Assembly: GCF_040530035.1 (NCBI RefSeq)
Contig: NZ_JBEWCD010000001.1
Coordinates: forward strand, 124,001 to 188,000
From: Roseibium sp. HPY-6
GTDB lineage: Bacteria; Pseudomonadota; Alphaproteobacteria; Rhizobiales; Stappiaceae
Direction: 5' to 3'
Length of the DNA stretch: 64,000 nucleotides
Shown: piece by piece, positions 1 through 9,142 of the stretch
How the letters are laid out: every line of letters begins with the position of its first letter
Numbering within the stretch: the stretch's first letter is position 1
The notes under the pieces: generated by a model
Seen by the model: only the letters and a program-made list of their open reading frames with translations
Told to the model about the DNA's origin: nothing
Database searches by the model: none
Translations under genes and position numbers: made by a program

Positions 1-1
1 G

Positions 2-1864
2 GAACGCTTCAAGCGAGAGGACAAGGTTGAAACTACAATCAAAGGCGTTTCTTATGCGATATCCGAACTGACAGCTGCTACGCAGGTAGCTCAGGATCTT
101 GGCATTGACCTTCCTGCGGAAATACAGATCGCAACAGGGATCGCAAACGCTGGTCTAAGCTCATTCGTCAATTTTTCAACTGGAAACTATATGGCCGCAT
201 TAGCCTCGGTGACAGGCTTGTTCTCTAAGCAAAACGATCCTGACGCCGAGAGATTTAAGGTGATGATGAATTACCTGCAGAAACAGTTTGAAGTCGTAAA
301 CTTGAAGCTGGATAAGGTTCTGCAAAATCAGGTCAAAATAATGGAGGCGATAAATCGTCTCTCAAAGCAAATGTTTGATGGTTTCGTGCTAGCAGACAAA
401 AAAATAAGCAATATAGACTTCGAAATTCGACAAATCGGATATTCTATTCGACAGCAATACTGGCAGAGTTGGTCAGAGTGCAACACGGTGCAGGTCAGGG
501 CTCTCGAAGCGTTTGGATCAAGTGATCCCTTCGTGGATACGGCAACACTGCTCTTCAGGAGCGAGAAAGCTGTCCAGGAAGTGATCCAATCACACGATGG
601 TAACATCCAAAATTGCAGAACCCTTATGAACAGCTCTTTTGATAGCTTCCTGAACCAAAACCGCTTCGGCAATTTTGTCGACTTGCGCTGGGTACTCAAC
701 AAAGTCGAGATTGAAATCGAAAGGGTTACTGCGAGTGCTGCCCGTGCGAACCAGATGGAAACACCAAGTAACGGTGTTCAAAATGAGAGCCTGGAAACTC
801 TGAAATTAGATATTCGCGATCCACTCCAGAAATTCGACAATGATGTCTTCAAAGTAAGCTTTAGAAACATCGTTAACTTCGCGACGCGTGACGACACACC
901 AGGTTTTGCCGAAATCGCTCTGGTTCTTGCCGAGCCGGTGCAAAACATCAAAGCGTGGCAAGACATCAAACAAGAGGGCTTCGCGTCGGATTTCAAATGT
1001 TCAGAAATGCAGGGTCCAAGTGCAAGCATTAGAAGAGCATTGTGTCCACCATACCCAAATCGCCCGTCGGCCGAAGTTGCAGCATCACAGTTGCTAAGCT
1101 TTCCATACCTTGCGCCAGCAATAAACGATATCGCGGACTGGACACTGGTGATGGCCCAATTGGTGGATCGGACCTTGATCGTTGACGGCGAAGCAAAGTG
1201 GCTCACAAGTGATGAGATTTTTAAACTCGCTGTCGAGCAGAAATTAACTGATGGTGCGAGCAACGGGGAACTACTCGTAAGTTCTCTCTTACCGGTCGTT
1301 GACACCGTGATAGCCTCACAGGGAATGCTCTACGGACCAATGATGGCCGAGATTATGTTGGAAAAGGTATTATCCGGTGGAGATGAGGCGAAATCTGCGT
1401 TGATCGAAATGAAGTCAAATGGCTACTTGGCAAGAAATTTCGCTCAAGTCTACCTCGAACACAGATATCGCGAGCGGATACCGAATAGAGAACGGCCAAG
1501 CCTCACAGGCGCTCAGTCCGCATACGAGCTTGCAACCGATCCCAGTAGTCCAAGCACCTTGTTACTGGAGGGGTATTTTGGTGACGATCTCGGATTTCAT
1601 TTAAGCACCGACGATCAACGCCCTATGTTCATGCTTTCCGCGGGCGACGAAACTCTCGCGTTTGAGGTTCCCCCACCATTTGCAATGAGTGAAGGATTGA
1701 TAGTTTGGCCACCGGTTTACCAAGAGTTGATTGCGTCAAGAGAACAGCTATTGGACCGATTAATTTCCTACCAAGTTTTGGATGATCTGGATGGTGAAAA
1801 ACTGGTGTTCATGGCATCGATGATTACGCGCCCCGCACCAAACAGGGAGGACTCGGCACAATGA
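2..1864 (+). CDS. Large coiled-coil protein of unknown function, 5' end outside the window
   Basis: I do not recognise this protein. The frame is open from base 2, so the gene enters from the left edge; the first ATG in view (191) is internal to the open frame and need not be the start. About 620 residues are visible. Visible residues about 40-75 are rich in Gly, Ala and hydrophobic residues (ATGIANAG, MAALASVTGLF), and residues about 85-135 form a predicted amphipathic coiled coil (YLQKQF, LKLDKVLQNQV). The rest looks globular and acidic with few cysteines. The stop overlaps the start of the next gene in ATGA, which implies translational coupling. Base composition looks more AT-rich than the chromosome to the right, consistent with transfer on the tRNA-Leu island. 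A hydrophobic stretch followed by a long helix would fit a membrane-acting or pore-forming protein, but that is a guess. Confidence 0.75.
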   Translation, partial: ERFKREDKVETTIKGVSYAISELTAATQVAQDLGIDLPAEIQIATGIANAGLSSFVNFSTGNYMAALASVTGLFSKQNDPDAERFKVMMNYLQKQFEVVNLKLDKVLQNQVKIMEAINRLSKQMFDGFVLADKKISNIDFEIRQIGYSIRQQYWQSWSECNTVQVRALEAFGSSDPFVDTATLLFRSEKAVQEVIQSHDGNIQNCRTLMNSSFDSFLNQNRFGNFVDLRWVLNKVEIEIERVTASAARANQMETPSNGVQNESLETLKLDIRDPLQKFDNDVFKVSFRNIVNFATRDDTPGFAEIALVLAEPVQNIKAWQDIKQEGFASDFKCSEMQGPSASIRRALCPPYPNRPSAEVAASQLLSFPYLAPAINDIADWTLVMAQLVDRTLIVDGEAKWLTSDEIFKLAVEQKLTDGASNGELLVSSLLPVVDTVIASQGMLYGPMMAEIMLEKVLSGGDEAKSALIEMKSNGYLARNFAQVYLEHRYRERIPNRERPSLTGAQSAYELATDPSSPSTLLLEGYFGDDLGFHLSTDDQRPMFMLSAGDETLAFEVPPPFAMSEGLIVWPPVYQELIASREQLLDRLISYQVLDDLDGEKLVFMASMITRPAPNREDSAQ

Positions 1865-2358
1865 AAAAACTTGTGGCTACTGGCAGTATTGCTTTGATGC
1901 TTGGCATAGTGGCATTTCCACTTGTGGGAACAGCCCAAGAAGTGACATTCACAATCGCCAAGCCAGCGGGCGGTGCTAATGAATATATTCAGGCATGCAC
2001 AGACGTGAATCTTGGAGGTAAGACTAAAAGGGTTTGCAACCCGAATTTACTAGGACTTGAACAAATCATCGAAGTTGCCAATCACCAACTTTTCAGGAGC
2101 ATTAACAGCAATCAATCGCAAGTCTTAGCCCGAACAACCAATACTGATAACAACATAGGTAAGTTACTGCTTGAAATTACGGACCTAAGAAAAGAGATCC
2201 GCGAAACAAATAACAACCAGTTACTTGCAATACGAGATCAACTCGTCACACGTATCGAAACGCTTCCTTTGAAAATGGTCGGTGATCCTGAAGTTCAGAG
2301 ACTAATCCGGCAAGTGGTGATCGAGGAGGTTAATAAGGCGATACCAAGCGATCAATGA
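1861..2358 (+). CDS. Small exported protein with C-terminal coiled coil, unknown function
   Basis: This 165-residue protein starts with a clear Sec signal peptide: Lys-Lys at residues 2-3, a hydrophobic core over residues 8-23 and a probable cleavage after the TAQ at about 26. The mature part carries two cysteines (about residues 46 and 59) that could form a disulfide in the periplasm, then a heptad-like helical region (LLLEITDLRKEIRE, about 120-135). Its ATG overlaps the upstream stop by four bases (ATGA), so it is made together with the large coiled-coil protein and probably acts with it. It ends about 95 bases from the convergent endonuclease gene. No family is recognised. Confidence 0.75.
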   Translation: MKKLVATGSIALMLGIVAFPLVGTAQEVTFTIAKPAGGANEYIQACTDVNLGGKTKRVCNPNLLGLEQIIEVANHQLFRSINSNQSQVLARTTNTDNNIGKLLLEITDLRKEIRETNNNQLLAIRDQLVTRIETLPLKMVGDPEVQRLIRQVVIEEVNKAIPSDQ

Positions 2359-2452
2359 TCTGTTTCCCCACTCCAAAAAGTAAGTGTCGCGGTGTGCTCT
2401 GATCTCGTCTTTTGACACTCCCGTTGAGAGCATCCATCGACTTCGCGTTGAC

Positions 2453-3778
2453 CTAAACAGCAAGTTCCACAATTTCGGACTGGTGATACATACGGGTAAG
2501 CTGGTCGTGTCTGATGCGGAACTGGCTGCGCCGCTTGATGGCCGGTGTATCCGTTGAAGCATCCTCGATCTTTATCGCCGGATCATAATAGACCGCACCA
2601 TCAGCGATCGCCTTAAGGAAGAGCGTCAGGTCCGTTCGCTCGCACAGGAGGATCCGGGGGCCATAATGGTATTCTGGCGGCGGTGTCCGGAACAGCGACG
2701 GCACATAGGCCGCCTGGGCATGCTTGCGGTTCCAGTGATCAATGATGCCGGTGAACTGCCAGAGCGCAGCCACTTCCCCGTTTCGGTCCTGAAGGGCTAT
2801 TCCTCCGGTCATATCGGTGATTTTTGAGGTGTCGACGTCGTAGCCGATCATACGAAGCTGCAGGCCGGTCTCCGCGTGATAGCCGCGGTCGCAGGCATAG
2901 ACGCCGCCAAAATTGTACCGGTCCGACCTGCCACTCTTGTCGGCATAGGCGTAGCGCCTCATGAACCCGGTGACACCGCTCTCGCGGTAAAAACCGCCCG
3001 TGGGTCCTGGTGTCATCAGAGTGACCGGGCTCTTGGGCCTGAAACTCTTGAAGTCGCTAACACCGTACTGTTTGATTTCCCAGCCGAGGAAATCCGGCTC
3101 CGCGTAGCCGTTGGGGCTGATACCCAACTCCGCTTCAAGCGTATATCCGCCGCCGTTGCGGGCCCGGTAGGGATGGGAGAACCCGTCAGCTCCCAGCTTC
3201 TGCGACGGGATCCAGTGTTTGCGATAGATTCTGGTCAGTGTTTCAAGAAGACGCTCTCTGGTGTCCCCAGCTTCCGGTTCTGCGAGAAGCTCCAGAAACA
3301 CCCCTGTCTGGTGCAGGTCTTTCCGCTCGTGGATTTCGCGTGCGAGCGAATGGTCCGGACCAACTGCATGACCTATCACATGGCCGCTTGGGCTTATTCC
3401 GAGAAAAAGGACACGACCCGTATCCCTCACCCGCATGATATCTCCGGGCGCTTCCTTGCACCCTTTCAGGAAGCCGGACATGCGGACTTCTGGGTAGTCA
3501 GGATAAAGGATCAGCTGGGCGTTCGGTGCCTCAAAGCGCCCGTTTTCATTGACCCAGGCAAATGATACCGCTGCCTTCGCACGGTCACGTTTGCTGCCCG
3601 CCACATCGTCCGCGTCGGTGTAAACACCCTGGTGCGGGATGATGTTCAGCGCCGAAAAGTCACTGCCCAGATAGACTTGGTTCTTCGAATTGTCATTGGG
3701 GGCAAGCTTTTTGGCATAAAAGCGAATTGCGCCGTGTTCCTGAAAAAGTTTTATGAGGCCCGACAACGTGTCGATCAT
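2453..3778 (-). CDS. Type II restriction endonuclease, MvaI/BcnI family
   Basis: This 441-residue protein is the nuclease of a restriction-modification operon and should cut unmethylated DNA at CCNGG-type sites. The diagnostic segment lies at about residues 211-237: GYTLEAELGI, then AEPDFLGWEIK, giving the metal-binding PD-(D/E)xK arrangement with Asp229, Glu234 and Lys236. MvaI cuts CCWGG and BcnI cuts CCSGG; the Dcm-like partner methyltransferase points to CCWGG. I place the start at the ATG at 3778, whose A is shared with the last base of the vsr stop (TGATG). The same frame stays open upstream to 3910, but that stretch lies wholly within vsr and is unlikely to be translated. It is last in the operon methyltransferase-vsr-nuclease, so methylation protection would be made first. 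The catalytic residues look intact. Confidence 0.88.
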   Translation of the reverse strand: MIDTLSGLIKLFQEHGAIRFYAKKLAPNDNSKNQVYLGSDFSALNIIPHQGVYTDADDVAGSKRDRAKAAVSFAWVNENGRFEAPNAQLILYPDYPEVRMSGFLKGCKEAPGDIMRVRDTGRVLFLGISPSGHVIGHAVGPDHSLAREIHERKDLHQTGVFLELLAEPEAGDTRERLLETLTRIYRKHWIPSQKLGADGFSHPYRARNGGGYTLEAELGISPNGYAEPDFLGWEIKQYGVSDFKSFRPKSPVTLMTPGPTGGFYRESGVTGFMRRYAYADKSGRSDRYNFGGVYACDRGYHAETGLQLRMIGYDVDTSKITDMTGGIALQDRNGEVAALWQFTGIIDHWNRKHAQAAYVPSLFRTPPPEYHYGPRILLCERTDLTLFLKAIADGAVYYDPAIKIEDASTDTPAIKRRSQFRIRHDQLTRMYHQSEIVELAV

Positions 3779-4233
3779 CAGGTCGTGCCTCTTATTTCGA
3801 TCTGCCTTTCCTCGCCCTTCAGCCACCGTGTAAGCTCGGAAACGATGTCCGCCAGAGGTCGTCTGGTTTTCCCCTTGAGGGCACACTCCCAGACGATTCC
3901 AACACGCCACCCGTCATACAAAAGTTCCACGACTGCCTTTTGATCCCGGGCGACATTTCCGGCGATCTTGTCCTTCCAGAAACCGGTTCTTGTCTTGGGC
4001 ATCTTGAACAGATGACAATCGTGACCGTGCCAGAAACAGCCGTGCACGAAAAGAACAGCCCGCCATTTACGAAACACTAGATCTGGCTTTCCGGGCAACC
4101 TGCGATTATGGAGACGATAACGGAAATTGGCCTTGTGGAGGGCCGACCGGATAACCATTTCGGGCTTGGTATCCTTGCCCTTGATGCCGGCCATCATCCG
4201 GCTCCGGGTTTTGGCTGAAACAATGTCAGCCAT
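3778..4233 (-). CDS. vsr: Very short patch repair endonuclease (Vsr)
   Basis: Vsr nicks DNA next to T:G mismatches produced when 5-methylcytosine deaminates, which starts replacement of the wrong T. The 151-residue product has the family hallmarks: [17 protein letters not shown] at residues 9-25, GKPDLVF with the catalytic Asp51, and [12 protein letters not shown] with His64 and His69. These catalytic positions carry the same numbers as in E. coli Vsr. The start overlaps the end of the methyltransferase gene by eight bases and the stop overlaps the nuclease start, so all three are translationally coupled. Its presence fits a C5-cytosine rather than an N4-cytosine methyltransferase in this system. 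Confidence 0.95.
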   Translation of the reverse strand: MADIVSAKTRSRMMAGIKGKDTKPEMVIRSALHKANFRYRLHNRRLPGKPDLVFRKWRAVLFVHGCFWHGHDCHLFKMPKTRTGFWKDKIAGNVARDQKAVVELLYDGWRVGIVWECALKGKTRRPLADIVSELTRWLKGEERQIEIRGTT

Positions 4234-5524
4234 GCGCCGCCGTCACCTCCGGCTCCTCCACGGTTGTGGTCAGCGAGACGACGTCCGCGTCAGCTTCCGG
4301 ATGAATGTAAGGTGCCATCGATTTTGCAATGGCCTCGACGACAGGAACCACAACGGCATTACCGAACTGCTTGTAAGCCTGGGTGTCGGAAACCGGAATG
4401 TGCCAGACTCTGTTTCCGCGCTCGAAGCCCATCAATCTCGCACATTCCTGCGGAGTCAGCCGGCGGGGACGGTTGCCCTGTCCCTGGTCAATCAGGATTT
4501 CCGAGCCGTCCTTGTAGTAGCGCGCCGAAAGTGTTCTTGCGACGTCTCCCGGACCGAACAATCCGAAGCCGAAGCCGTTGCCCTTTGCCGTGTGTTTTTT
4601 CTTGTAGTCCTGGAGGTACTGCCAGAGCTTCGGGGTCAGGGTGTATTTCGGGTCGACATTCTGCCGGAGAATACTGCCCAGTGTTGGCTCCGGTTCAGCC
4701 GGATACTCGAGTTCATCGAACGAAAAACCGTTTTCCTCACGAAAGCCGACAATGAAGATGCGATCTCGGCCCTGGGGCACCCACGGCCGGGCGCTGATTA
4801 CCTTTGTGGTGACGCTGTACCCAAGCTCGTTTTCGAGCACGTTTATGATGGTGGCGAATGTCTTGCCGCGGTCGTGTCGTTCGAGGTTTTTGACGTTTTC
4901 CAGCAGGAAGGCCCTGGGCTTGTGGTGCCTGATAATCTGCGCCACATCAAAAAACAGGGTTCCCTGCGTGTCACACATGAAGCCGTGCGGACGGCCGAGG
5001 GCATTTTTCTTTGAGACGCCTGCGATCGAAAATGGCTGGCAGGGGAACCCGGCCAGTAGCACATCATGCTTCGGGATCCGGGCAAGGGCTTCGTCACCGG
5101 TGGTATATTCCCGGATGTCTCCGGCAAACACATGGTCGGCATCACACGAAAAGTTTTTCCGGTAGGTCTCCACAGCGTATTTGTCCCATTCACTGGTGAA
5201 GACGCACTTGCCACCTATATTTTCAAATCCGATCCTGAGGCCTCCGATTCCGGCGAAAAGGTCTATGAACCGGAAACTGGCTTGTTTGTCGACCCTGCCC
5301 GAGTTGTCAGCCAACATTTGCAGAATATCAAGGGCCAGCGGCGATGGAGAGCATTCGCCATTGTCATGACGGTACGCCGATCGAAGGGACGCTCTGGTCA
5401 CCCTTGCGGCTTCCTCCAGTGTCAGACCGGCCAGCTCACGCAGGCGCTTGAACTCGGATTTCTGTCCCTGCGTTTTGGCCACGTGCCCGAATCCTTTCTG
5501 TGTCGATTTTTGCCAGCCTGACAC
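4226..5524 (-). CDS. DNA (cytosine-5-)-methyltransferase, Dcm/EcoRII-like, with N-terminal HTH
   Basis: This 432-residue enzyme transfers a methyl group from S-adenosylmethionine to carbon 5 of cytosine. Motifs in order: I ([11 protein letters not shown], about 86-96), IV with catalytic Cys162 in [10 protein letters not shown] (ENVKNL, 209), VIII ([11 protein letters not shown], 251), IX ([14 protein letters not shown]) and X ([12 protein letters not shown]). The target-recognition region contains GNGFGFG and [11 protein letters not shown], very like Dcm and EcoRII methylases, so CCWGG is the likely target. Residues about 20-75 form a helix-turn-helix, as in methylases that repress their own promoter (EcoRII, SsoII). 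The start at 5524 is GTG with a weak ribosome site; an in-frame GTG at 5482 preceded by AAAGGA is an alternative (418 residues). It is the first gene of the restriction operon. Confidence 0.93.
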   Translation of the reverse strand: MSGWQKSTQKGFGHVAKTQGQKSEFKRLRELAGLTLEEAARVTRASLRSAYRHDNGECSPSPLALDILQMLADNSGRVDKQASFRFIDLFAGIGGLRIGFENIGGKCVFTSEWDKYAVETYRKNFSCDADHVFAGDIREYTTGDEALARIPKHDVLLAGFPCQPFSIAGVSKKNALGRPHGFMCDTQGTLFFDVAQIIRHHKPRAFLLENVKNLERHDRGKTFATIINVLENELGYSVTTKVISARPWVPQGRDRIFIVGFREENGFSFDELEYPAEPEPTLGSILRQNVDPKYTLTPKLWQYLQDYKKKHTAKGNGFGFGLFGPGDVARTLSARYYKDGSEILIDQGQGNRPRRLTPQECARLMGFERGNRVWHIPVSDTQAYKQFGNAVVVPVVEAIAKSMAPYIHPEADADVVSLTTTVEEPEVTAAHG

Positions 5525-5575
5525 GAGTTGACTCGGCGATCAATTGGCTTGTTCTCTTTTTGTTCGTACTCGTGT
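5521..5575. promoter_or_regulatory. Candidate operator pair at the restriction operon promoter
   Basis: ACACGAGT at 5521-5528 and its exact reverse complement ACTCGTGT at 5568-5575 bracket the start of the methyltransferase gene. The first copy runs into a small palindrome, CGAGT-TG-ACTCG (5524-5535). Methylases of the EcoRII/SsoII type with an N-terminal HTH bind inverted repeats in their own promoter, so these are reasonable operator candidates. No clear -35/-10 pair could be assigned. Confidence 0.35.
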
Positions 5576-5702
5576 GAATTTTGCACAGGGTTTTAAGTAC
5601 CGGAGTATTTCTCAATTTAGAGTTTTGAGGGGGATAGTCGTATTGAAGCAATTGAAAGAGATGACGGCTTGGCCAATCAAAGGATTTGCAGTTCATGCCC
5701 AA

Positions 5703-7055
5703 TTAATCGCGCAACTTGTCAACAAGAGCCATGGGATAGGGGAACACTATCCGGTCGAGTTCGCCCTGCAAAAACTCCATCGAAGCCCCGTCGCCGTAGA
5801 CCTGCCGGTCGATCGCATGACCGAAAAGGTATCGCCGGATCTCTGGATCAATCCGGCCTTCCTTCATGCGGTCCTCAAACGAGTGGCGTAGTGAATAGAT
5901 CACGTGATTTTCCGTTGGAAAAAGACCTTTCGCTCGAAAGTGCTTCCGCGCAATCTGTGAAAAGTTCTCTTCCTTGTCGAGATAGCGCGTGAAGCCTTCG
6001 GGAAAAAGCTTCAACGCCTGGAGCGCGACACCCACAAGAGGGATTCGGCGAATGCTCGATTCCGTTTTCAGCTCTCGTTGTTCCTGAAACTCGATCTCGA
6101 TGAACGGTACCTTGGCGTCCGTGTGAATACGATGTGCCGGTAAATTGCAGATCTCTGACGGCCGGCAGCCCGTCTCTATCAGCACAAGCAGGATGCCGCT
6201 CGCCTGGCGGTTCAGCCCCTTGAACGTTTCAGGACGCAGAATCCGGTCGCGGATCCAGTCGGTCGGAAACGCCGGCCGTTTCTTCTTGTCGATCTTGCGC
6301 TCGCGGAATCGCAGGTTCCGGAACGGATTTGGCAGATCGTCCTCGCCGATATGCTTGAAATAGTCGTCGAACAGCTTGCGCATGTTGCCGACATCCCGAT
6401 TACCGGAATTCGGCGAGCATTTCGGTTCAATATCCCCTGTCACACGCTTTTGCCACCAGGCATGAAACTTTACGGCATCCTCACGGGTGATATCTGCCAT
6501 GCCCTTGTCGCCGCAGATCTCAATGAAATTGTTCACCGCCCGTTGCTTGACCTTTTGATAGGTGCGTTTTTGTTGCGGGCTTTTGTTGCGCATGAGATCT
6601 GGAGCAATCTCGGCCAGAAACACCTCTAGCGCCTTCGATACAGCTATTGTCGGCCTTTTGGCTGTTCCGAGCAGCGCATCCGCCTTTGCGGTTCTGGAGG
6701 TATCCGAACCGTTTCCAACGCTCAGAACACGCGACACAAGCTCCTCAGGAGCCGCCTCGGCAACCAGGTGGTCCAAACTCTTCCATACATAGCCGAGCGC
6801 CATGCAGCGCGCCTTGTCGGCCTTGTAACGCGCCTCTGCCTGTTCGGCTGGCGATTGCGCAATGAGCTTCGCCCAATAGGCGGCATCCGCATCCTCCATG
6901 GCATCCCGACGCACACGGGCAGTTTCAAGCGAGTCTGTTTTGAGCGTCAGACTGATCCGGGATTGACCGACAAGGTCCTGCACATGCCCCGGGATCCGGC
7001 GCACGTAGTACCATTTTCCATTTCGATTTTTCAGGTACCGGTCGGGATCACTCAT
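5703..7055 (-). CDS. Tyrosine-type site-specific integrase, island integrase
   Basis: This 450-residue recombinase would insert and excise the island at the neighbouring tRNA gene. The N-terminus (RYLKNRNGKWYYVRRIP) resembles the DUF6538-type arm domain seen in proteobacterial integrases; a SAM-like core-binding domain spans about 140-240. Catalytic residues seen are Arg298 (TGCRPSE), Lys330 (ELKTESS), Arg390 in YSLRH, His413 in FGHA and the nucleophile Tyr420 in QVYGDG; the usual His of box II is Tyr387, a common substitution in this subgroup. The gene appears intact. It reads away from the tRNA-Leu, 129 bases from the encoded CCA end, the usual orientation for tRNA-integrated islands. Cargo therefore lies to the left. 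Confidence 0.93.
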   Translation of the reverse strand: MSDPDRYLKNRNGKWYYVRRIPGHVQDLVGQSRISLTLKTDSLETARVRRDAMEDADAAYWAKLIAQSPAEQAEARYKADKARCMALGYVWKSLDHLVAEAAPEELVSRVLSVGNGSDTSRTAKADALLGTAKRPTIAVSKALEVFLAEIAPDLMRNKSPQQKRTYQKVKQRAVNNFIEICGDKGMADITREDAVKFHAWWQKRVTGDIEPKCSPNSGNRDVGNMRKLFDDYFKHIGEDDLPNPFRNLRFRERKIDKKKRPAFPTDWIRDRILRPETFKGLNRQASGILLVLIETGCRPSEICNLPAHRIHTDAKVPFIEIEFQEQRELKTESSIRRIPLVGVALQALKLFPEGFTRYLDKEENFSQIARKHFRAKGLFPTENHVIYSLRHSFEDRMKEGRIDPEIRRYLFGHAIDRQVYGDGASMEFLQGELDRIVFPYPMALVDKLRD

Positions 7056-7072
7056 GCCCGAAGGCTAAGAAA

Positions 7073-7108
7073 TGTACATCATTTTGTACATCAAAATGTA
7101 CATCACTT
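7073..7108. repeat. Three tandem 12-bp repeats upstream of the integrase
   Basis: TGTACATCA occurs at 7073, 7085 and 7097, each followed by three bases (TTT, AAA, CTT), giving an exact 12-bp period. TGTACA is itself a palindrome. The array lies between the integrase start and the tRNA attachment end, where arm-type integrase sites or binding sites of an excisionase or repressor are expected. Confidence 0.8.
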
Positions 7109-7183
7109 TTCGACATATTTAGGATTTATAGGTCAAACAAATCTAATTTTCTAAGTTAAAACAATAACTTACCTGAGAGCAAA

Positions 7184-7268
<85 letters not shown>

Positions 7269-7356
7269 ATCGCTGGCGCCTTTGGGCACCGCGTTTAAAG
7301 CGGGGCTTCTATAGCACCGCTCTTTTTCCCGTCAAAGGAAAAAGGTGTCAGCGCGC

Positions 7357-8904
7357 TCACTTGGCCCGCGTCTTGTCCACAAGTCCTGCTGTCACCGTTT
7401 TCAGCGCAGGGCCGAGATCTTCGGCAATCAACCCTGGTCCGGCGACATTACCCGCCTCCCCGTGCATCCAGACTGCCTGGCACGCGGCCTCAAATCCTGG
7501 AACGCCCTGCGCCAGCAGACCGACCGCTATCCCGGCAAGAACGTCGCCTGATCCGGCCGTCGCCAGCCAGGGCGGCGCATTTTCGTTGATGACCGCGCGC
7601 CCATCTGGGGCAGCAATCACTGTGTCCGGCCCTTTTAGTATGACAACCGCGCCGGATTGCGCGGCCGCTTTGCGGGCTCTAACGACCTTGTCGCCGCCAA
7701 GATCAGGGAAAAGTCTCGCAAACTCTCCTTCATGCGGCGTCATGATCACTGGCACGTTCGCCATTTTGATCAGCTTGAAGACTGCGTCCGGTTCTGCGGC
7801 AAAACTTGTGAGCGCGTCCGCATCCAGAACGCTTGCGCGGCTTGTTTCCAAAATGGCGGCAACCGTGTCGCGTGTCTTTTCACCAACGCCGAAACCGGGA
7901 CCTATCAAAACCGCATTCAAACGCCGGTCCTGCAGATATTCCGATATGGAAACGGCGTCGCTGAGTTTCTTTAGCATCACGGCCGTCAGATGCGATGCAT
8001 TGACCATCATGGCATCCGGCGGCGAGCCGAGAGTCACAAGCCCCGCCCCTGCCCTTAGCGCGGCGCCGGCTGAAAGACGCGCGGCGCCGGTCGACGACAT
8101 CGGACCGCCGAAGACGACGGCGTGTCCGCGCGTATATTTGTGTCCGCCAACCGACGGACAAGGCCAGGCTTTGAGCCAGAGATCCGGACTGTTCACGTAT
8201 GTATCGGGCGCGATTTGATCGAGCGTTGTGGGCAAGATACCGATATCGGCAACCTTCGTCTCACCACACATGTCCCGCCCCGGATAGAGGACATGTCCCG
8301 GCTTCCTTCGGAAAAACGTTATCGTCGCACGTGATCTTATCGCCTCGCCCACAATCTCGCCGCTGGTGCCGTTGACGCCAGACGGCAAATCGATCGCAAG
8401 AACCGGAACCTGGGACTGATTGACGACTTCGACGAGTTTGCGGACCGCATCGGACAAGGGCCTGTCCAGCCCGGCCCCGAAGAGCCCGTCGACGACAAGG
8501 TCAGCCATGGCGAGTTCATCGACAAGGCCATCTGCGACGTTGTCGCCCATCACAACATAGGCGATCCGGTCCCGTACCCCGGCATCCAGTTGCTCGAAGG
8601 CGATGCGCGCGTCACCTTTGAGGCAATCGGGGTCCCTGAGAAGCATCAAGCGTGATTCATAGCCTGCCGCCTCAAGACAGCGGGCTGCGATGAAACCATC
8701 TCCGCCGTTGTTCCCCGGACCGCACAGATAGAGAATACGGCCGCCTTTTGGAACGAGCTCGCGTGCGGCCCTTGCAACCGCCTGACCCGCACGTTCCATG
8801 AGAACGATGCCCGGGACACCGCTTTCGATCGTCAGCCTGTCGGCACGGCCCATTTCATCTGGCGTCAGGAGAATGGCTTTTGATTTTCCGGCGTTGAAAT
8901 TCAT
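7357..8904 (-). CDS. nnr: Bifunctional NAD(P)H-hydrate epimerase / ADP-dependent NAD(P)H-hydrate dehydratase
   Basis: This enzyme repairs NADH and NADPH that have become hydrated. The N-terminal YjeF epimerase domain (about residues 10-220) has VLMERAGQAVA, the CGPGNNGGDGFIAAR loop and VDGLFGAGLDRPL. The C-terminal ribokinase-like dehydratase (about 230-510) has GGHKYTRGHAVVFGG, AGAGLVTLGSP, GPGFG, TPHEGEFARL and the ATAGSGDVLAGI motif with the catalytic Asp. The length is normal for the fused form. I start at the ATG at 8904; a TTG at 8913 with a nearby GGAG is an alternative adding three residues. The gene lies next to glnB in the opposite direction and is the first chromosomal gene right of the island. 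Confidence 0.95.
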   Translation of the reverse strand: MNFNAGKSKAILLTPDEMGRADRLTIESGVPGIVLMERAGQAVARAARELVPKGGRILYLCGPGNNGGDGFIAARCLEAAGYESRLMLLRDPDCLKGDARIAFEQLDAGVRDRIAYVVMGDNVADGLVDELAMADLVVDGLFGAGLDRPLSDAVRKLVEVVNQSQVPVLAIDLPSGVNGTSGEIVGEAIRSRATITFFRRKPGHVLYPGRDMCGETKVADIGILPTTLDQIAPDTYVNSPDLWLKAWPCPSVGGHKYTRGHAVVFGGPMSSTGAARLSAGAALRAGAGLVTLGSPPDAMMVNASHLTAVMLKKLSDAVSISEYLQDRRLNAVLIGPGFGVGEKTRDTVAAILETSRASVLDADALTSFAAEPDAVFKLIKMANVPVIMTPHEGEFARLFPDLGGDKVVRARKAAAQSGAVVILKGPDTVIAAPDGRAVINENAPPWLATAGSGDVLAGIAVGLLAQGVPGFEAACQAVWMHGEAGNVAGPGLIAEDLGPALKTVTAGLVDKTRAK

Positions 8905-9061
8905 CTCGACCAATTGCTCCGGGCGATTGCAAATTGCGGGCGATGCGCGTGATGATTATCCCAGTGATAGCGATTTATCGACAACCCAATCTCTTGTAAG
9001 TATATTTTTTAGGCATTTTGATTAATTAATATGCATTCTATCTTTGCAGTCGGAGCCGGAA

Positions 9062-9078
9062 GTGTTGCTCTGCAGCAC
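9062..9078. promoter_or_regulatory. Imperfect dyad upstream of glnB
   Basis: GTGTTGC-TCT-GCAGCAC is a near-perfect inverted repeat (GTGnTGC/GCAnCAC) about 70 bases upstream of the putative sigma-54 promoter. Such a place suits an activator site. It does not match the NtrC consensus (GCAC...GTGC order) well. The rest of the 8905-9271 interval is an AT-rich stretch around 8995-9035 with no gene visible. Confidence 0.35.
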
Positions 9079-9142
9079 GAATTGCCGCTTTTCTTGGCGG
9101 AAATCTTTACCTTGAAAATTAGTACCCGGCGCGCCCGCAGAT

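Noticed and set aside
3779..3910. N-terminal extension of the restriction endonuclease
   Set aside because: It lies inside vsr in another frame and has no ribosome site; the ATG at 3778 overlaps the vsr stop as expected for a coupled operon.
1..7180. Second copy of the tRNA-Leu 3' end as the far attachment site
   Set aside because: Only TGGTGCGGGATGAT near 3631 resembles it, inside the endonuclease gene and with mismatches; the far end is probably outside the window.
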